In this document: piece after piece, positions 1 through 11,218 of the stretch
Position numbering within the stretch: position 1 is the first letter of the stretch
Layout of the letters: the number at the start of each line of letters is the position of its first letter
DNA from: Saccoglossus kowalevskii
Lineage: Eukaryota; Hemichordata; Enteropneusta; Harrimaniidae
Assembly (NCBI RefSeq): GCF_000003605.2
Contig: NW_003149251.1
Coordinates: 1-21,730 of the forward strand
Reading direction: 5' to 3'
DNA length: 21,730 nucleotides
The notes under the pieces: model-generated
What the model was told of the DNA's origin: nothing
What the model saw: the letters and a program-made list of their open reading frames with translations, nothing else
Databases searched by the model: none
Program-made: the position numbers and the translations under genes

Positions 1-355
1 TTTATGTGTCTTGTGTATGTGTACACCCGATCCCATCATTTTATGTGTCTCGGTGTATGTGTGCACCCGATTCCATCATTTCTATGTGTCTTGGTGTATG
101 TGTATGTGTGCACCCGATTCCATCATTTCTATGTGTCTCGTGTATGTGTATGTGTGCACCCGATTCCATCATTTTATGTGTCTCGTGTATGTGTATGTGT
201 GCACCCAATTCCATAATTTTTTGTGTCTCGGTGTATGTGTATTTGTGCACCCGATTCCATCATTTCTATGTGTCTTGGTGTATGTGTATGTGTGCACCCG
301 ATTCCATCATTTTATGTGTCTCGAGTATGTGTATGTGTGCACCCAATTCCATCAT

Positions 356-492
356 TTTTTGTGGCATGGCGTATGTATATGTGTGCACCCGATTCCATCA
401 TTTCTATGTGACTTAGAAATGTGTATGTGTGCACCCGATTCCCTCATTTATATGTGTCTCATGTATGTGTATGTGTACACCCTTCCATCATT
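356..492 (+). repeat. Degenerate monomers
   Basis: Three successive monomers carry changes not seen elsewhere in the window: GTGGCATGGCG in place of GTGTCTCGG at 361-371, GTGACTTAGAAATG at 407-420, and GTACACCCTTCC (two bases lost after CCC) at about 475-486, with CCCTCATT at about 441. The order of types still fits the HOR, since the CTTAG monomer ending in ATTTAT sits where expected. These are therefore old, mutated copies and not an insertion. They are the most diverged patch I found. Confidence 0.75.
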
Positions 493-1539
493 TTTTGTGT
501 CTCGGTGTATGTGTATGTGTGCACCCGATTCCATCATTTTATGTGTCTCGTGTATGTGTATGTGTGCACCCAATTCCATCATTATTTGTGTCTCGGTGTA
601 TGTATATGTGTATGTGTGCACCCGATTCCATCATTGTATGTGGTTTGGTGTATGTGTATGTGTGCACCCGATTCCATCATTTTATGTGTCTCGTGTATGT
701 GTATGTGTGCACCCAATTACATCATTTTTTGTGTCTCGGTGTATGTATATGTGTGCACCCGATTCCATCATTTCTATGTGTCTTGGTGTATGTGTATATG
801 TGCACCCAATTCCAACATTTTATGTGTCTTGTGTATGTGTACACCCAATCCCATCATTTTATGTGTCTCGGTGTATGTGTGCACCCGATTCCATCATTTC
901 TGTGTCTTGGTGTATGTGTATGTGTGCACCCGATTCCATCATTTCTATGTGTCTCGTGTTTGTGTATGTGTGCACCCGATTCCATCATTTTATGTGTCTC
1001 GTGTATGTGTATGTGTGCACCCAATTCCATCATTTTTTTGTGTCTCGGTGTATGTGTATTTGTGCACCCGATTCCCATCATTTTATGTGTCTCGTGTATG
1101 TGTATGTGTGCACCCAATTCCATCATTTTTTGTGTCTCGGTGTATGTGTATTTGTGCACCCGATTCCATCATTTCTATGTTTCTTGGTGTATGTGTATGT
1201 GTGCACCCGATTCCATCATTTTTGTGTCTCGGTGTATGTATATGTGTGCACCCGATTCCATCATTTCTATGTGTCTTAGTGTATGTGTATGTGTGCACCC
1301 GATTCCATCATTTCTATGTGTCTCGTGTATGTGTATGTGTGCACCCGATTCCATCATTTTATGTGTCTCGTGTATGTGTATGTGTGCACCCAATTCCATC
1401 ATTTTTTGTGTCTCGGTGTATGTATATGTGTGCACCCGATTCCATCATTGTATGTGGTTTGGTGTATGTGTATGTGTGCACCCGATTCCATCATTTTATG
1501 CGTCTCGTGTATGTGTACTGTCGATCCCATCATTTTAAG

Positions 1540-2167
1540 TGTCTTGGTGTATGTGTATGTGTGCACCCGATTCCATCATTTTATGTGTCTCGTGTATGTG
1601 TATGTGTGCACCCAATTACATCATTTTTTGTGTCTCGGTGTATGTATATGTGTGCACCCGATTCCATCATTTCTATGTGTCTTGGTGTATGTGTATATGT
1701 GCACCCAATTCCAACATTTTATGTGTCTTGTGTATGTGTACACCCGATCCCATCATTTTATGTGTCTCGGTGTATGTGTGCACCCGATTCCATCATTTCT
1801 ATGTGTCTTGGTGTATGTGTATGTGTGCACCCGATTCCATCATTTCTATGTGTCACGTGTTTGTGTATGTGTGCACCCGATTCCATCATTTTATGTGTCT
1901 CGTGTATGTGTATGTGTGCACCCAATTCCATCATTTTTTGTGTCTCGGTGTATGTGTATTTGTGCACCCAATTCCATCATTTTATGTGTCTCGTGTATGT
2001 GTATGTGTGCACCCTATTCCATCATTTTTTGTGTCTCGGTGTATGTGTATTTGTGCACCCAATTCCATCATTTCTATGTGTCTTGGTGTATGTGTATGTG
2101 TGCACCCAATTCCATCATTTTTTGTGTCTCGGTGTATGTATATGTGTGCACCCGATTCCATCATTTC
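1540..2167 (+). repeat. Long-range duplicate, copy 1 (partner 17958-18585)
   Basis: This run of about 14 monomers matches 17958-18585 at a constant offset of 16418. Two rare private variants are shared: TCACGTGTTTGTG (1853 and 18271) and CACCCTATTCC (about 2010 and 18428). A few differences are visible, such as CCCAATTCC against CCCGATTCC near 2057, and CTATG against CTCTG near 2073. Outside these limits the monomer order differs between the two places. Confidence 0.85.
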
Positions 2168-2535
2168 TATGTGTCTTAGTGTATGTGTATGTGTGCACCC
2201 GATTCCATCATTTATATGTGTCTCGTGTATGTGTATGTGTCCACCCGATTCCATCATTTTATGTGTCTCGTGTATGTGTATGTGTGCACCCAATTCCATC
2301 ATTTTTTGTGTCTCGGTGTATGTATATGTGTGCACCCGATTCCATCATTGTATGTGGTTTGGTGTATGTGTATGTGTGCACCCGATTCCATCATTTCTAT
2401 GTGTCTCGTGTATGTGTATGTGTGCACCCAATGCCATCATTTTTTGTGTCTCGGTGTATGTGTATGTGTGCACCCGATTCCATCATTTCTATGTGTCTCG
2501 TGTATGTGTGTGTGTGCACCCAATTCCATCATTTA

Positions 2536-2759
2536 ATGTGTCTCGTGTATGTGAATGTGTGCACCCGATTCCATCATTTCTATGTGGGTCGGTGTATGTG
2601 TATGTGTGCACCCAATTCCACCATTTTATGTGTCTCGGTGTATGTGTATGTGTGCACCCGATTCCATCATTTCTATGTGGCTCGTGTATGTGTATGCGTG
2701 CAGCCGATTCCATCATTTTATGTGTCTCGGTGTATGTGTGCACCGATTCCATCATTCCT
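2536..2759 (+). repeat. HOR marker block, subtype A
   Basis: Five monomers in order: one with GTGAATG, one with GTGGGTCGG and CCACCATT, one standard, one with GTGGCTCG plus GCGTGCAGCC, and a short one with GCACCGAT ending CATTCCT. The next two monomers carry CCTGAT (2789) and CTCAGTG, which define subtype A. The first base pair of the block reads AA where other copies have TA. Confidence 0.9.
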
Positions 2760-3679
2760 ATGTGTCTCGGTGTATGTGTATGTGTGCACCTGATTCCATC
2801 ATTTTATGTGTCTCAGTGTATGTGTGCACCCGATTCCATCATTTCTATGTGTCTCGGTGTATGTGTATGTGTGCACCCGATTCCATCATTTTATGTGTCT
2901 CGGTGTATGTGTGCACCCGATTCCATCATTTTATGTGTCTCGTGTATGTGTATGTGTGCACCCAATGCCATCATTTTTTGTGTCTCGGTGTATGGGTATG
3001 TGTGCACCCGATTCCATCATTTTATGTGTCTCGTGTATGTGTATGTGTGCACCCAATTCCATCATTTTTTGTGTCTCGGTGTATGTATATGTGTGCACCC
3101 GATTCCATCATTGTATGTGGTTTGGTGTATGTGTATGTGTGCACCCGATTCCATCATTTTATGTGTCTCGTGTATGTGTACTGTCGATCCCATCATTTTA
3201 CGTGTCTTGGTGTATGTGTATGCGTGCACCCGATTCCATCATTTTATGTGTCTCGTGTATGTGTATGTGTGCACCCAATTACATCATTTTTTGTGTCTCG
3301 GTGTATGTATATGTGTGCACCCGATTCCATCATTTCTATGTGTCTTGGTGTATGTGTATGTGTGCACCCAATTCCAACATTTTATGTGTCTTGTGTATGT
3401 GTACACCCGATCCCATCATTTTATGTGTCTCGGTGTATGTGTGCACCCGATTCCATCATTTCTATGTGTCTTGGTGTATGTGTATGTATGCACCCGATTC
3501 CATCATTTCTATGTGTCTCGTGTTTGTGTATGTGTGCACCCGATTCCATCATTTTATGTGTCTCGTGTATGTGTATGTGTGCACCCAATTCCATCATTTT
3601 TTGTGTCTCGGTGTATGTGTATTTGTGCACCCGATTCCATCATTTTATGTGTCTCGTGTATGTGTATGTGTGCACCCAA

Positions 3680-4677
3680 TTCCATCATTTCTATGTGTCT
3701 CGGTGTATGTGTATGTGTGCACCCGATTCCATCATTTTATGTGTCTCGGTGTATGTGTGCACCCGATTCCATCATTTTATTGTCTCGTGTATGTGTATGT
3801 GTGCAGCCAATGCCATCATTTTTTGTGTCTCGGTGTATGTGTATGTGTGCACCCGATTCCATCATTTTATGTGTCTCGTGTATGTGTATGTGTGCACCCA
3901 ATTCCATCATTATTTGTGTCTCGGTGTATGTATATGTGTATGTGTGCACCCGATTCCATCATTGTATGTGGTTTGGTGTATGTGTATGTGTGCACCCGAT
4001 TCCATCATTTTATGTGTCTCGTGTATGTGTACTGTCGATCCCATCATTTTACGTGTCTTGGTGTATGTGTATGTGTGCACCCGATTCCATCATTTTATGT
4101 GTCTCGTGTATGTGTATGTGTGCACCCAATTACATCATTTTTTGTGTCTCGGTGTATGTATATGTGTGCACCCGATTCCATCATTTCTATGTGTCTTGGT
4201 GTATGTGTATATGTGCACCCAATTCCAACATTTTATGTGTCTTGTGTATGTGTACACCCAATCCCATCATTTTATGTGTCTCGGTGTATGTGTGCACCCG
4301 ATTCCATCATTTCTGTGTCTTGGTGTATGTGTATGTGTGCACCCGATTCCATCATTTCTATGTGTCTCGTGTTTGTGTATGTGTGCACCCGATTCCATCA
4401 TTTTATGTGTCTCGTGTATGTGTATGTGTGCACCCAATTCCATCATTTTTTGTGTCTCGGTGTATGTGTATTTGTGCACCCGATTCCATCATTTTATGTG
4501 TCTCGTGTATGTGTATGTGTGCACCCAATTCCATCATTTTTTGTGTCTCGGTGTATGTGTATTTGTGCACCCGATTCCATCATTTCTATGTGTCTTGGTG
4601 TATGTGTATGTGTGCACCCAATTCCATCATTTTTTGTGTCTCGGTGTATGTATATGTGTGCACCCGATTCCATCATT
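3680..4677 (+). repeat. Near-identical ~1-kb segment, copy 1 (partner 15701-16698)
   Basis: About 998 bp agree with 15701-16698 at a constant offset of 12021, and I saw no differences on reading the two in parallel. The segment includes the rare TTATTGTCTCG junction followed by GCAGCCAATGCC (about 3778-3815), which occurs only three times in the window (here, about 15800 and about 20219). The match stops sharply at 4677, where this copy continues with a CTATG linker and its partner with TTTTG. Confidence 0.88.
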
Positions 4678-5188
4678 TCTATGTGTCTTAGTGTATGTGT
4701 ATGTGTGCACCCGATTCCATCATTTATATGTGTCTCGTGTATGTGTATGTGTCCACCCGATTCCATCATTTTATGTGTCTCGTGTATGTGTATGTGTGCA
4801 CCCAATTCCATCATTTTTTGTGTCTCGGTGTATGTATATGTGTGCACCCGATTCCATCATTGTATGTGGTTTGGTGTATGTGTATGTGTGCACCCGATTC
4901 CATCATTTCTATGTGTCTCGTGTATGTGTATGTGTGCACCCAATGCCATCATTTTTTGTCTCGGTGTATGTGTATGTGTATGTGTGCACCCGATTCCATC
5001 ATTTTATGTGTCTCGTGTATGTGTATGTGTGCACCCAATTCCATCATTTTTTGTGTCTCAGAGTATGTATATGTGTGCACCCGATTCCATCATTGTATGT
5101 GGTTTGGTGTATGTGTATGTGTGCACCCGATTCCATCATTTCTATGTGTCTCGTGTATGTGTATGTGTGCACCCAATTCCATCATTTT

Positions 5189-5412
5189 ATGTGTCTCGTG
5201 TATGTGAATGTGTGCACCCGATTCCATCATTTCTATGTGGGTCGGTGTATGTGTATGTGTGCACCCAATTCCACCATTTTATGTGTCTCGGTGTATGTGT
5301 ATGTGTGCACCCGATTCCATCATTTCTATGTGGCTCGTGTATGTGTATGCGTGCAGCCGATTCCATCATTTTATGTGTCTCGGTGTATGTGTGCACTGAT
5401 TCCATCATTCCT
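5189..5412 (+). repeat. HOR marker block, subtype B
   Basis: The same five-monomer order as at 2536, but the short fifth monomer reads GCACTGAT, not GCACCGAT. A short monomer with CTAGG follows at 5465. These linked variants recur at 14956 and 17074, and the first alone at 15313. Confidence 0.9.
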
Positions 5413-6624
5413 ATGTGTCTCGGTGTATGTGTATGTGTGCACCCGATTCCATCATTTTATGTGTCTAGGTGTATGTGTGCACCCGATTCCATCATTTCTA
5501 TGTGTCTCGGTGTATGTGTATGTGTGCACCCGATTCCATCATTTTATGTGTCTCGGTGTATGTGTGCACCCGATTCCATCATTTTATGTGTCTCGTGTAT
5601 GTGTATGTGTGCACCCAATGCCATCATTTTTTGTGTCTCGGTGTATGTGTATGTGTGCACCCGATTCCATCATTTTATGTGTCTCGTGTATGTGTATGTG
5701 TGCACCCAATTCCATCATTATTTGTGTCTCGGTGTATGTATATGTGTGCACCCGATTACATCATTGTATGTGGTTTGGTGTATGTGTATGTGTGCACCCG
5801 ATTCCATCATTTTATGTGTCTCGTGTATGTGTACTGTCGATCCCATCATTTTACGTGTCTTGGTGTATGTGTATGTGTGCACCCAATTACATCATTTTTT
5901 GTGTCTCGGTGTATGTATATGTGTGCACCCGATTCCATCATTTCTATGTGTCTTGGTGTATGTGTATATGTGCACCCAATTCCAACATTTTATGTGTCTT
6001 GTGTATGTGTACACCCAATCCCATCATTTTATGTGTCTCGGTGTATGTGTGCACCCGATTCCATCATTTCTGTGTCTTGGTGTATGTGTATGTGTGCACC
6101 CGATTCCATCATTTCTATGTGTCTCGTGTTTGTGTATGTGTGCACCCGATTCCATCATTTTATGTGTCTCGTGTATGTGTATGTGTGCACCCAATTCCAT
6201 CATTTTTTGTGTCTCGGTGTATGTGTATTTGTGCACCCGATTCCATCATTTTATGTGTCTCGTGTATGTGTATGTGTGCACCCAATTCCATCATTTTTTG
6301 TGTCTCGGTGTATGTGTATTTGTGCACCCGATTCCATCATTTCTATGTGTCTCGTGTATGTGTATGTGTGCACCCAATGCCATCATTTTTTGTGTCTCGG
6401 TGTATGTGTATGTGTATGTATGCACCCGATTCCATCATTTTATGTGTCTCGTGTATGTGTATGTGTGCACCCAATTCCATCATTTTTTGTGTCTCAGTGT
6501 ATGTATATGTGTGCACCCGATTCCATCATTGTATGTGGTTTGGTGTATGTGTATGTGTGCACCCGATTCCATCATTTCTATGTGTCTCGTGTATGTGTAT
6601 GTGTGCACCCAATTCCATCATTTT
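5189..6624 (+). repeat. HOR unit 2, deleted form (1436 bp)
   Basis: The unit follows the reference unit at 6625 at offset 1436 as far as about 6335 (7770 in the partner), with only scattered single-base changes. It then skips 324 bp, about seven monomers, that the reference has between the ATTTGTG and AATGCC monomers. The skipped stretch includes the CTTAG and GTCCACCC types. Monomer phase is kept across the deletion. CTGTCGATCC lies at 5834, 645 bp from the unit start, the same distance as in units at 2536, 6625, 17074 and 20766. Confidence 0.85.
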
Positions 6625-6848
6625 ATGTGTCTCGTGTATGTGAATGTGTGCACCCGATTCCATCATTTCTATGTGGGTCGGTGTATGTGTATGTGTGCAC
6701 CCAATTCCACCATTTTATGTGTCTCGATGTATGTGTATGTGTGCACCCGATTCCATCATTTCTATGTGGCTCGTGTATGTTTATGCGTGCAGCCGATTCC
6801 ATCATTTTATGTGTCTCGGTGTATGTGTGCACCGATTCCATCATTCCT
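6625..6848 (+). repeat. HOR marker block, subtype C
   Basis: This block has GCACCGAT and is followed by plain CTCGG monomers, with none of the subtype A or B downstream variants. Private changes include GTCTCGATG in the third monomer (6721-6729) and GTTTATGCGTG in the fourth (about 6779). A CTAAGTG monomer at about 6934 adds a TAA. Confidence 0.88.
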
Positions 6849-8384
6849 ATGTGTCTCGGTGTATGTGTATGTGTGCACCCGATTCCATCATTTTATGTGT
6901 CTCGGTGTATGTGTGCACCCGATTCCATCATTTCTAAGTGTCTCGGTGTATGTGTATGTGTGCACCCGATTCCATCATTTTATGTGTCTCGGTGTATGTG
7001 TGCACCCGATTCCATCATTTTATGTGTCTCGTGTATGTGTATGTGTGCACCCAATGCCATCATTTTTTGTGTCTCGGTGTATGTGTATGTGTGCACCCGA
7101 TTCCATCATTTTATGTGTCTCGTGTATGTGTATGTGTGCACCCAATTCCATCATTATTTGTGTCTCGGTGTATGTATATGTGTGCACCCGATTCCATCAT
7201 TGTATGTGGTTTGGTGTATGTGTATGTGTGCACCCGATTCCATCATTTTATGTGTCTCGTGTATGTGTACTGTCGATCCCATCATTTTACGTGTCTTGGT
7301 GTATGTGTATGTGTGCACCCAATTACATCATTTTTTGTGTCTCGGTGTATGTATATGTGTGCACCCGATTCCATCATTTCTATGTGTCTTGGTGTATGTG
7401 TATATGTGCACCCAATTCCAACATTTTATGTGTCTTGTGTATGTGTACACCCAATCCCATCATTTTATGTGTCTCGGTGTATGTGTGCACCCGATTCCAT
7501 CATTTCTGTGTCTTGGTGTATGTGTATGTGTGCACCCGATTCCATCATTTCTATGTGTCTCGTGTTTGTGTATGTGTGCACCCGATTCCATCATTTTATG
7601 TGTCTCGTGTATGTGTATGTGTGCACCCAATTCCATCATTTTTTGTGTCTCGGTGTATGTGTATTTGTGCACCCGATTCCATCATTTTATGTGTCTCGTG
7701 TATGTGTATGTGTGCACCCAATTCCCTCATTTTTTGTGTCTCGGTGTATGTGTATTTGTGCACCCGATTCCATCATTTCTATGTGTCTTGGTGTATGTGT
7801 ATGTGTGCACCCAATTCCATCATTTTTTGTGTCTCGGTGTATGTATATGTGTGCACCCGATTCCATCATTTCTATGTGTCTTAGTGTATGTGTATGTGTG
7901 CACCTGATTCCATCATTTATATGTGTCTCGTGTATGTGTATGTGTCCACCCGATTCCATCATTTTATGTGTCTCGTGTATGTGTATGTGTGCACCCAATT
8001 CCATCATTTTTTGTGTCTCGGTGTATGTATATGTGTGCACCCGATTCCATCATTGTATGTGGTTTGGTGTATGTGTATGTGTGCATCCGATTCCATCATT
8101 TCTATGTGTCTCGTGTATGTGTATGTGTGCACCCAATGCCATCATTTTTTGTATCTCGGTGTATGTGTATGTGTATGTGTGCACCCGATTCCATCATTTT
8201 ATGTGTCTCGTGTATGTGTATGTGTGCACCCAATTCCATCATTTTTTTGTGTCTCGGTGTATGTATATGTGTGCACCCGATTCCATCATTGTATGTGGTT
8301 TGGTGTATGTGTATGTGTGCACCCGATTCCATCATTTCTATGTGTCTCGTGTATGTGTATGTGTGCACCCAATTCCATCATTTT
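6625..8384 (+). repeat. HOR unit 3, reference unit (1760 bp, 39 monomers)
   Basis: I use this copy as the reference because it contains every diagnostic type once in order. After the five marker monomers come standard/short pairs; AATGCC; TATATG; GTGGTTTGG; CTGTCGATCC (7270); AATTACATC; CCAACATT; GTACACCC; short; a CATTTCTGTG form; TTTGTG; alternating plain and ATTTGTG forms; CTTAG; GTCCACCC (7943); GTGGTTTGG; AATGCC with an extra six bases; and GTGGTTTGG again. A 39-monomer unit at 1760 bp gives 45.1 bp per monomer. The choice of this unit as ancestral is inference; units differ mainly by whole-monomer gains and losses relative to it. Confidence 0.85.
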
Positions 8385-8608
8385 ATGTGTCTCGTGTATG
8401 TGAATGTGTGCACCCGATTCCATCATTTCTATGTGGGTCGGTGTATGTGTATGTGTGCACCCAATTCCACCATTTTATGTGTCTCGGTGTATGTGTATGT
8501 GTGCACCCGATTCCATCATTTCTATGTGGCTCGTGTATGTGTATGCGTGCAGCCGATTCCATCATTTTATGTGTCTCGGTGTATGTGTGCACCGATTCCA
8601 TCATTCCT
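8385..8608 (+). repeat. HOR marker block, subtype C
   Basis: Five diagnostic monomers as in the 6625 copy, without that copy's private changes. The fifth monomer reads GCACCGAT. It is followed by four monomers alternating 46-bp and 40-bp forms, all with CTCGG. Confidence 0.88.
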
Positions 8609-8695
8609 ATGTGTCTCGGTGTATGTGTATGTGTGCACCCGATTCCATCATTTTATGTGTCTCGGTGTATGTGTGCACCCGATTCCATCATTTCT

Positions 8696-8741
8696 ATGTG
8701 TCTCGGTGTATGTGTATGTGTGCACCCGATTCCATCATTTT
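8696..8741 (+). repeat. Exemplar monomer, standard 46-bp form
   Basis: This copy is a convenient reference monomer. It runs from ATGTGTCTCGG through two copies of the inner GTGTAT unit, then GTGCACCCGATTCC and ATCATTTT. It holds one GTGCAC palindrome (an ApaLI recognition sequence) and two CpG sites, one in CTCGG and one in CCCGATT. Both CpG sites are replaced by TpG or CpA in many other monomers. The tract GTGTATGTGTATGTGTGCAC is a perfect 20-base purine-pyrimidine alternation. Confidence 0.9.
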
Positions 8742-9455
8742 ATGTGTCTCGGTGTATGTGTGCACCCGATTCCATCATTTCTATGTGTCTTGGTGTATGT
8801 GTATGTGTGCACCCGATTCCATCATTTTATGTGTCTCATGTATGTGTATGCGTGCACCCAATTCCATCATTGTTTGTGTCTCGGTGTATGTATATGTGTG
8901 CACCCGATTCCATCATTTCTATGTGTCTTAGTGTATGTGTATGTGTGCACCCGATTCCATCATTTTATGTGTCTTGTGTATGTGTACTGTCGATCCCATC
9001 ATTTTACGTGTCTTGGTGTATGTGTATGTGTGCACCCGATTCCATCATTTTATGTGTCTCGTGTATGTGTATGTGTGCACCCAATTACATCATTTTTTGT
9101 GTCTCGGTGTATGTATATGTGTGCACCCGATTTCATCATTTCTATGTGTCTTAGTGTATGTGTATATGTGCACCCAATTCCAAAATTTTATGTGTCTTGT
9201 GTATGTGTACACCCGATCCCATCATTTTATGTGTCTCGGTGTATGTGTGCACCCGATTCCATCATTTCTATGTGTCTTGGTGTATGTGTATGTGTGCACC
9301 CGATTCCATCATTTCTATGTGTCTCGTGTATGTGTATGTGTGCACCCGATTCCATCATTTTATGTGTCTCGTGTATGTGTATGTGTGCACCAATTCCATC
9401 ATTTTTTGTGTCTCGGTGTATGTATATGTGTGCACCCGATTCCATCATTTCTATG

Positions 9456-9511
9456 TGTCTTAGTGTATGTGTATGTGTATGTGTATGTGTGCACCCGATT
9501 CCATCATTTTA
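9456..9511 (+). repeat. Monomer with four inner GTGTAT units
   Basis: The inner six-base unit is present four times here, against two in the standard monomer and one in the short form, making this the longest monomer seen (about 58 bp). Three-unit forms occur near 610, 3935, 4970, 6405, 8163, 15960, 16858 and 20375. Stepwise gain by replication slippage is the simplest cause. Confidence 0.85.
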
Positions 9512-9640
9512 AGTGTCTTGTGTATGTGTACACCCGATCCCATCATTTTACGTGTCTTGGTGTATGTGTATGTGTGCACCCGATTCCATCATTTTATGTG
9601 TCTCGTGTATGTGTATGTGTGCACCCAATTCCATCATTTT

Positions 9641-9864
9641 ATGTGTCTCGTGTATGTGAATGTGTGCACCCGATTCCATCATTTCTATGTGGGTCGGTGT
9701 ATGTGTATGTGTGCACCCAATTCCACCATTTTATGTGTCTCGGTGTATGTGTATGTGTGCACCCGATTCCATCATTTCTATGTGGCTCGTGTATGTGTAT
9801 GCGTGCAGCCGATTCCATCATTTTATGTGTCTCGGTGTATGTGTGCACCGATTCCATCATTCCT
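9641..9864 (+). repeat. HOR marker block, subtype C
   Basis: Identical on reading to the block at 8385, as expected from the 1256-bp tandem duplication that spans both. It is the last marker block before a 5.1-kb gap without one. Confidence 0.88.
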
Positions 9865-10599
9865 ATGTGTCTCGGTGTATGTGTATGTGTGCACCCGATT
9901 CCATCATTTTATGTGTCTCGGTGTATGTGTGCACCCGATTCCATCATTTCTATGTGTCTCGGTGTATGTGTATGTGTGCACCCGATTCCATCATTTTATG
10001 TGTCTCGGTGTATGTGTGCACCCGATTCCATCATTTCTATGTGTCTTGGTGTATGTGTATGTGTGCACCCGATTCCATCATTTTATGTGTCTCATGTATG
10101 TGTATGCGTGCACCCAATTCCATCATTGTTTGTGTCTCGGTGTATGTATATGTGTGCACCCGATTCCATCATTTCTATGTGTCTTAGTGTATGTGTATGT
10201 GTGCACCCGATTCCATCATTTTATGTGTCTTGTGTATGTGTACTGTCGATCCCATCATTTTACGTGTCTTGGTGTATGTGTATGTGTGCACCCGATTCCA
10301 TCATTTTATGTGTCTCGTGTATGTGTATGTGTGCACCCAATTACATCATTTTTTGTGTCTCGGTGTATGTATATGTGTGCACCCGATTTCATCATTTCTA
10401 TGTGTCTTAGTGTATGTGTATATGTGCACCCAATTCCAAAATTTTATGTGTCTTGTGTATGTGTACACCCGATCCCATCATTTTATGTGTCTCGGTGTAT
10501 GTGTGCACCCGATTCCATCATTTCTATGTGTCTTGGTGTATGTGTATGTGTGCACCCGATTCCATCATTTCTATGTGTCTCGTGTATGTGTATGTGTAT

Positions 10600-11124
10600 T
10601 TGTGCACCCGATTCCATCATTTTATGTGTCTCGTGTATGTGTATGTGTGCACCCAATTCCATCATTTTTTTTGTCTCGGTGTATGTGTATTTGTGCACCC
10701 AATTCCATCATTTTATGTGTCTCGTGTATGTGTATGTGTGCACCCAATTCCATCATTTTTTGTGTCTCGGTGTATGTGTATTTGTGCTCCCGATTCCATC
10801 ATTTCTATGTGTCTTGGTGTATGTGTATGTGTGCACCCAATTCCATCATTTTTTGTGTCTCGGTGTATGTATATGTGTGCACCCGATTCCATCATTTCTA
10901 TGTGTCTTAGTGTATGTGTATGTGTGCACCCGATTCCATCATTTATATGTGTCTCGTGTATGTGTATGTGTCCACCCGATTCCATCATTTTATGTGTCTC
11001 GTGTATGTGTATGTGTGCACCCAATTCCATCATTTTTTGTGTCTCGGTGTATGTATATGTGTGCACCCGATTCCATCATTTCTATGTGTCTCGGTGTATG
11101 TGTATGTGTGCACCCGATTCCATC
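10600..11124 (+). repeat. Duplicate segment, copy 1 (partner 12749-13273)
   Basis: About 525 bp match at a constant offset of 2149. Shared rare variants are an eight-T run before GTCTCGG (about 10665) and GTGCTCCCGATT (about 10786), where the usual GTGCACCC has lost its palindrome. Both ends of the match fall on monomer-type switches. Confidence 0.87.
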
Positions 11125-11128
11125 ATTT

Positions 11129-11218
11129 TATGCATCTCGGTTTATGTGTATGTGTGCACCCGATTCCATCATTTTATGCGTCTCGGTTTATGTGTATGTG
11201 TACACCCAATCCCATCAT
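11129..11218 (+). repeat. Two adjacent CTCGGTTTATG monomers
   Basis: Two consecutive monomers carry CTCGGTTTATG, where every other copy reads CTCGGTGTATG or a near variant. They begin TGCATCTCGG and TGCGTCTCGG respectively. The second passes into a GTACACCCAATCCC monomer. This is a private local duplication, found nowhere else in the window. Confidence 0.8.

Larger units (their letters stand above)
1..2535 (+). repeat. Leading partial tract without marker block
   Basis: The window opens in mid-order, with the GTACACCCGATCCC monomer followed by a 40-bp short form and a CTTGG form. This order recurs at about 3400, 9200 and 18150. The tract holds one CTGTCGATCC monomer (1518) and one GTCCACCC monomer (2239), and it contains the ordered run AATTACATC, TATATG, CCAACATT, GTACACCC twice (about 715-845 and 1610-1745). 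There is no GTGGGTCGG or GTGGCTCG monomer, so the unit start lies left of the window or was deleted. Bases 1540-2167 match 17958-18585 closely, including the rare TCACGTG and CCTATTCC variants. Confidence 0.85.
2536..5188 (+). repeat. HOR unit 1, expanded (2653 bp, about 59 monomers)
   Basis: The unit opens with a marker block and reads in the canonical order as far as the ATTTGTG monomer near 3630. It then re-enters the order at the AATGCC monomer (about 3810) and repeats 19 monomers, so CTGTCGATCC occurs twice, at 3181 and 4032 (851 bp apart). The unit then finishes normally with CTTAG, GTCCACCC (4751) and GTGGTTTGG monomers. It is about 0.9 kb longer than the reference unit, which is what an unequal exchange duplicating half a unit would leave. 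Its first half matches 20766-21670 at offset 18230. Its second half, from 3680, matches 15701-16698. Confidence 0.85.
8385..9640 (+). repeat. HOR unit 4, short form (1256 bp)
   Basis: After the marker block and four standard or short monomers, this unit uses a variant order: CTCATG with GCGTGCACCC, then ATTGTTTG, a CTTAG form, CTGTCGATCC (8987), AATTACATC, GATTTCATC and CCAAAATT. The run 8341-9330 is repeated at 9597-10586 at a constant offset of 1256, with a difference only just before the GTGAATG monomer. The unit therefore duplicated in tandem. Its right end has a microsatellite-expanded monomer and a CTTAG, TTAAG, GTACACCC order also found near 12030 and 13425. Confidence 0.85.

Noticed and set aside
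1518-1535. CTGTCGATCC monomer as a protein-binding or regulatory site
   Set aside because: It is a variant of the GTACACCCGATCCC monomer, present once per HOR like other types. Nothing in the sequence alone supports a regulatory role.
2536-2759. Marker block as a mobile element or a foreign insertion
   Set aside because: All five monomers align to the satellite consensus with a few substitutions. There are no terminal inverted repeats, target-site duplications or coding capacity.
7687-8040. Minus-strand open frames of 117 and 73 codons that recur many times (117-codon copies also at 1982, 4494, 10713 and 12862; 73-codon copies at the marker blocks)
   Set aside because: They recur because the underlying HOR segment recurs. 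Their limits are set by the TAG or TGA in the reverse monomer, and the peptides are plain repeats without any recognisable domain.
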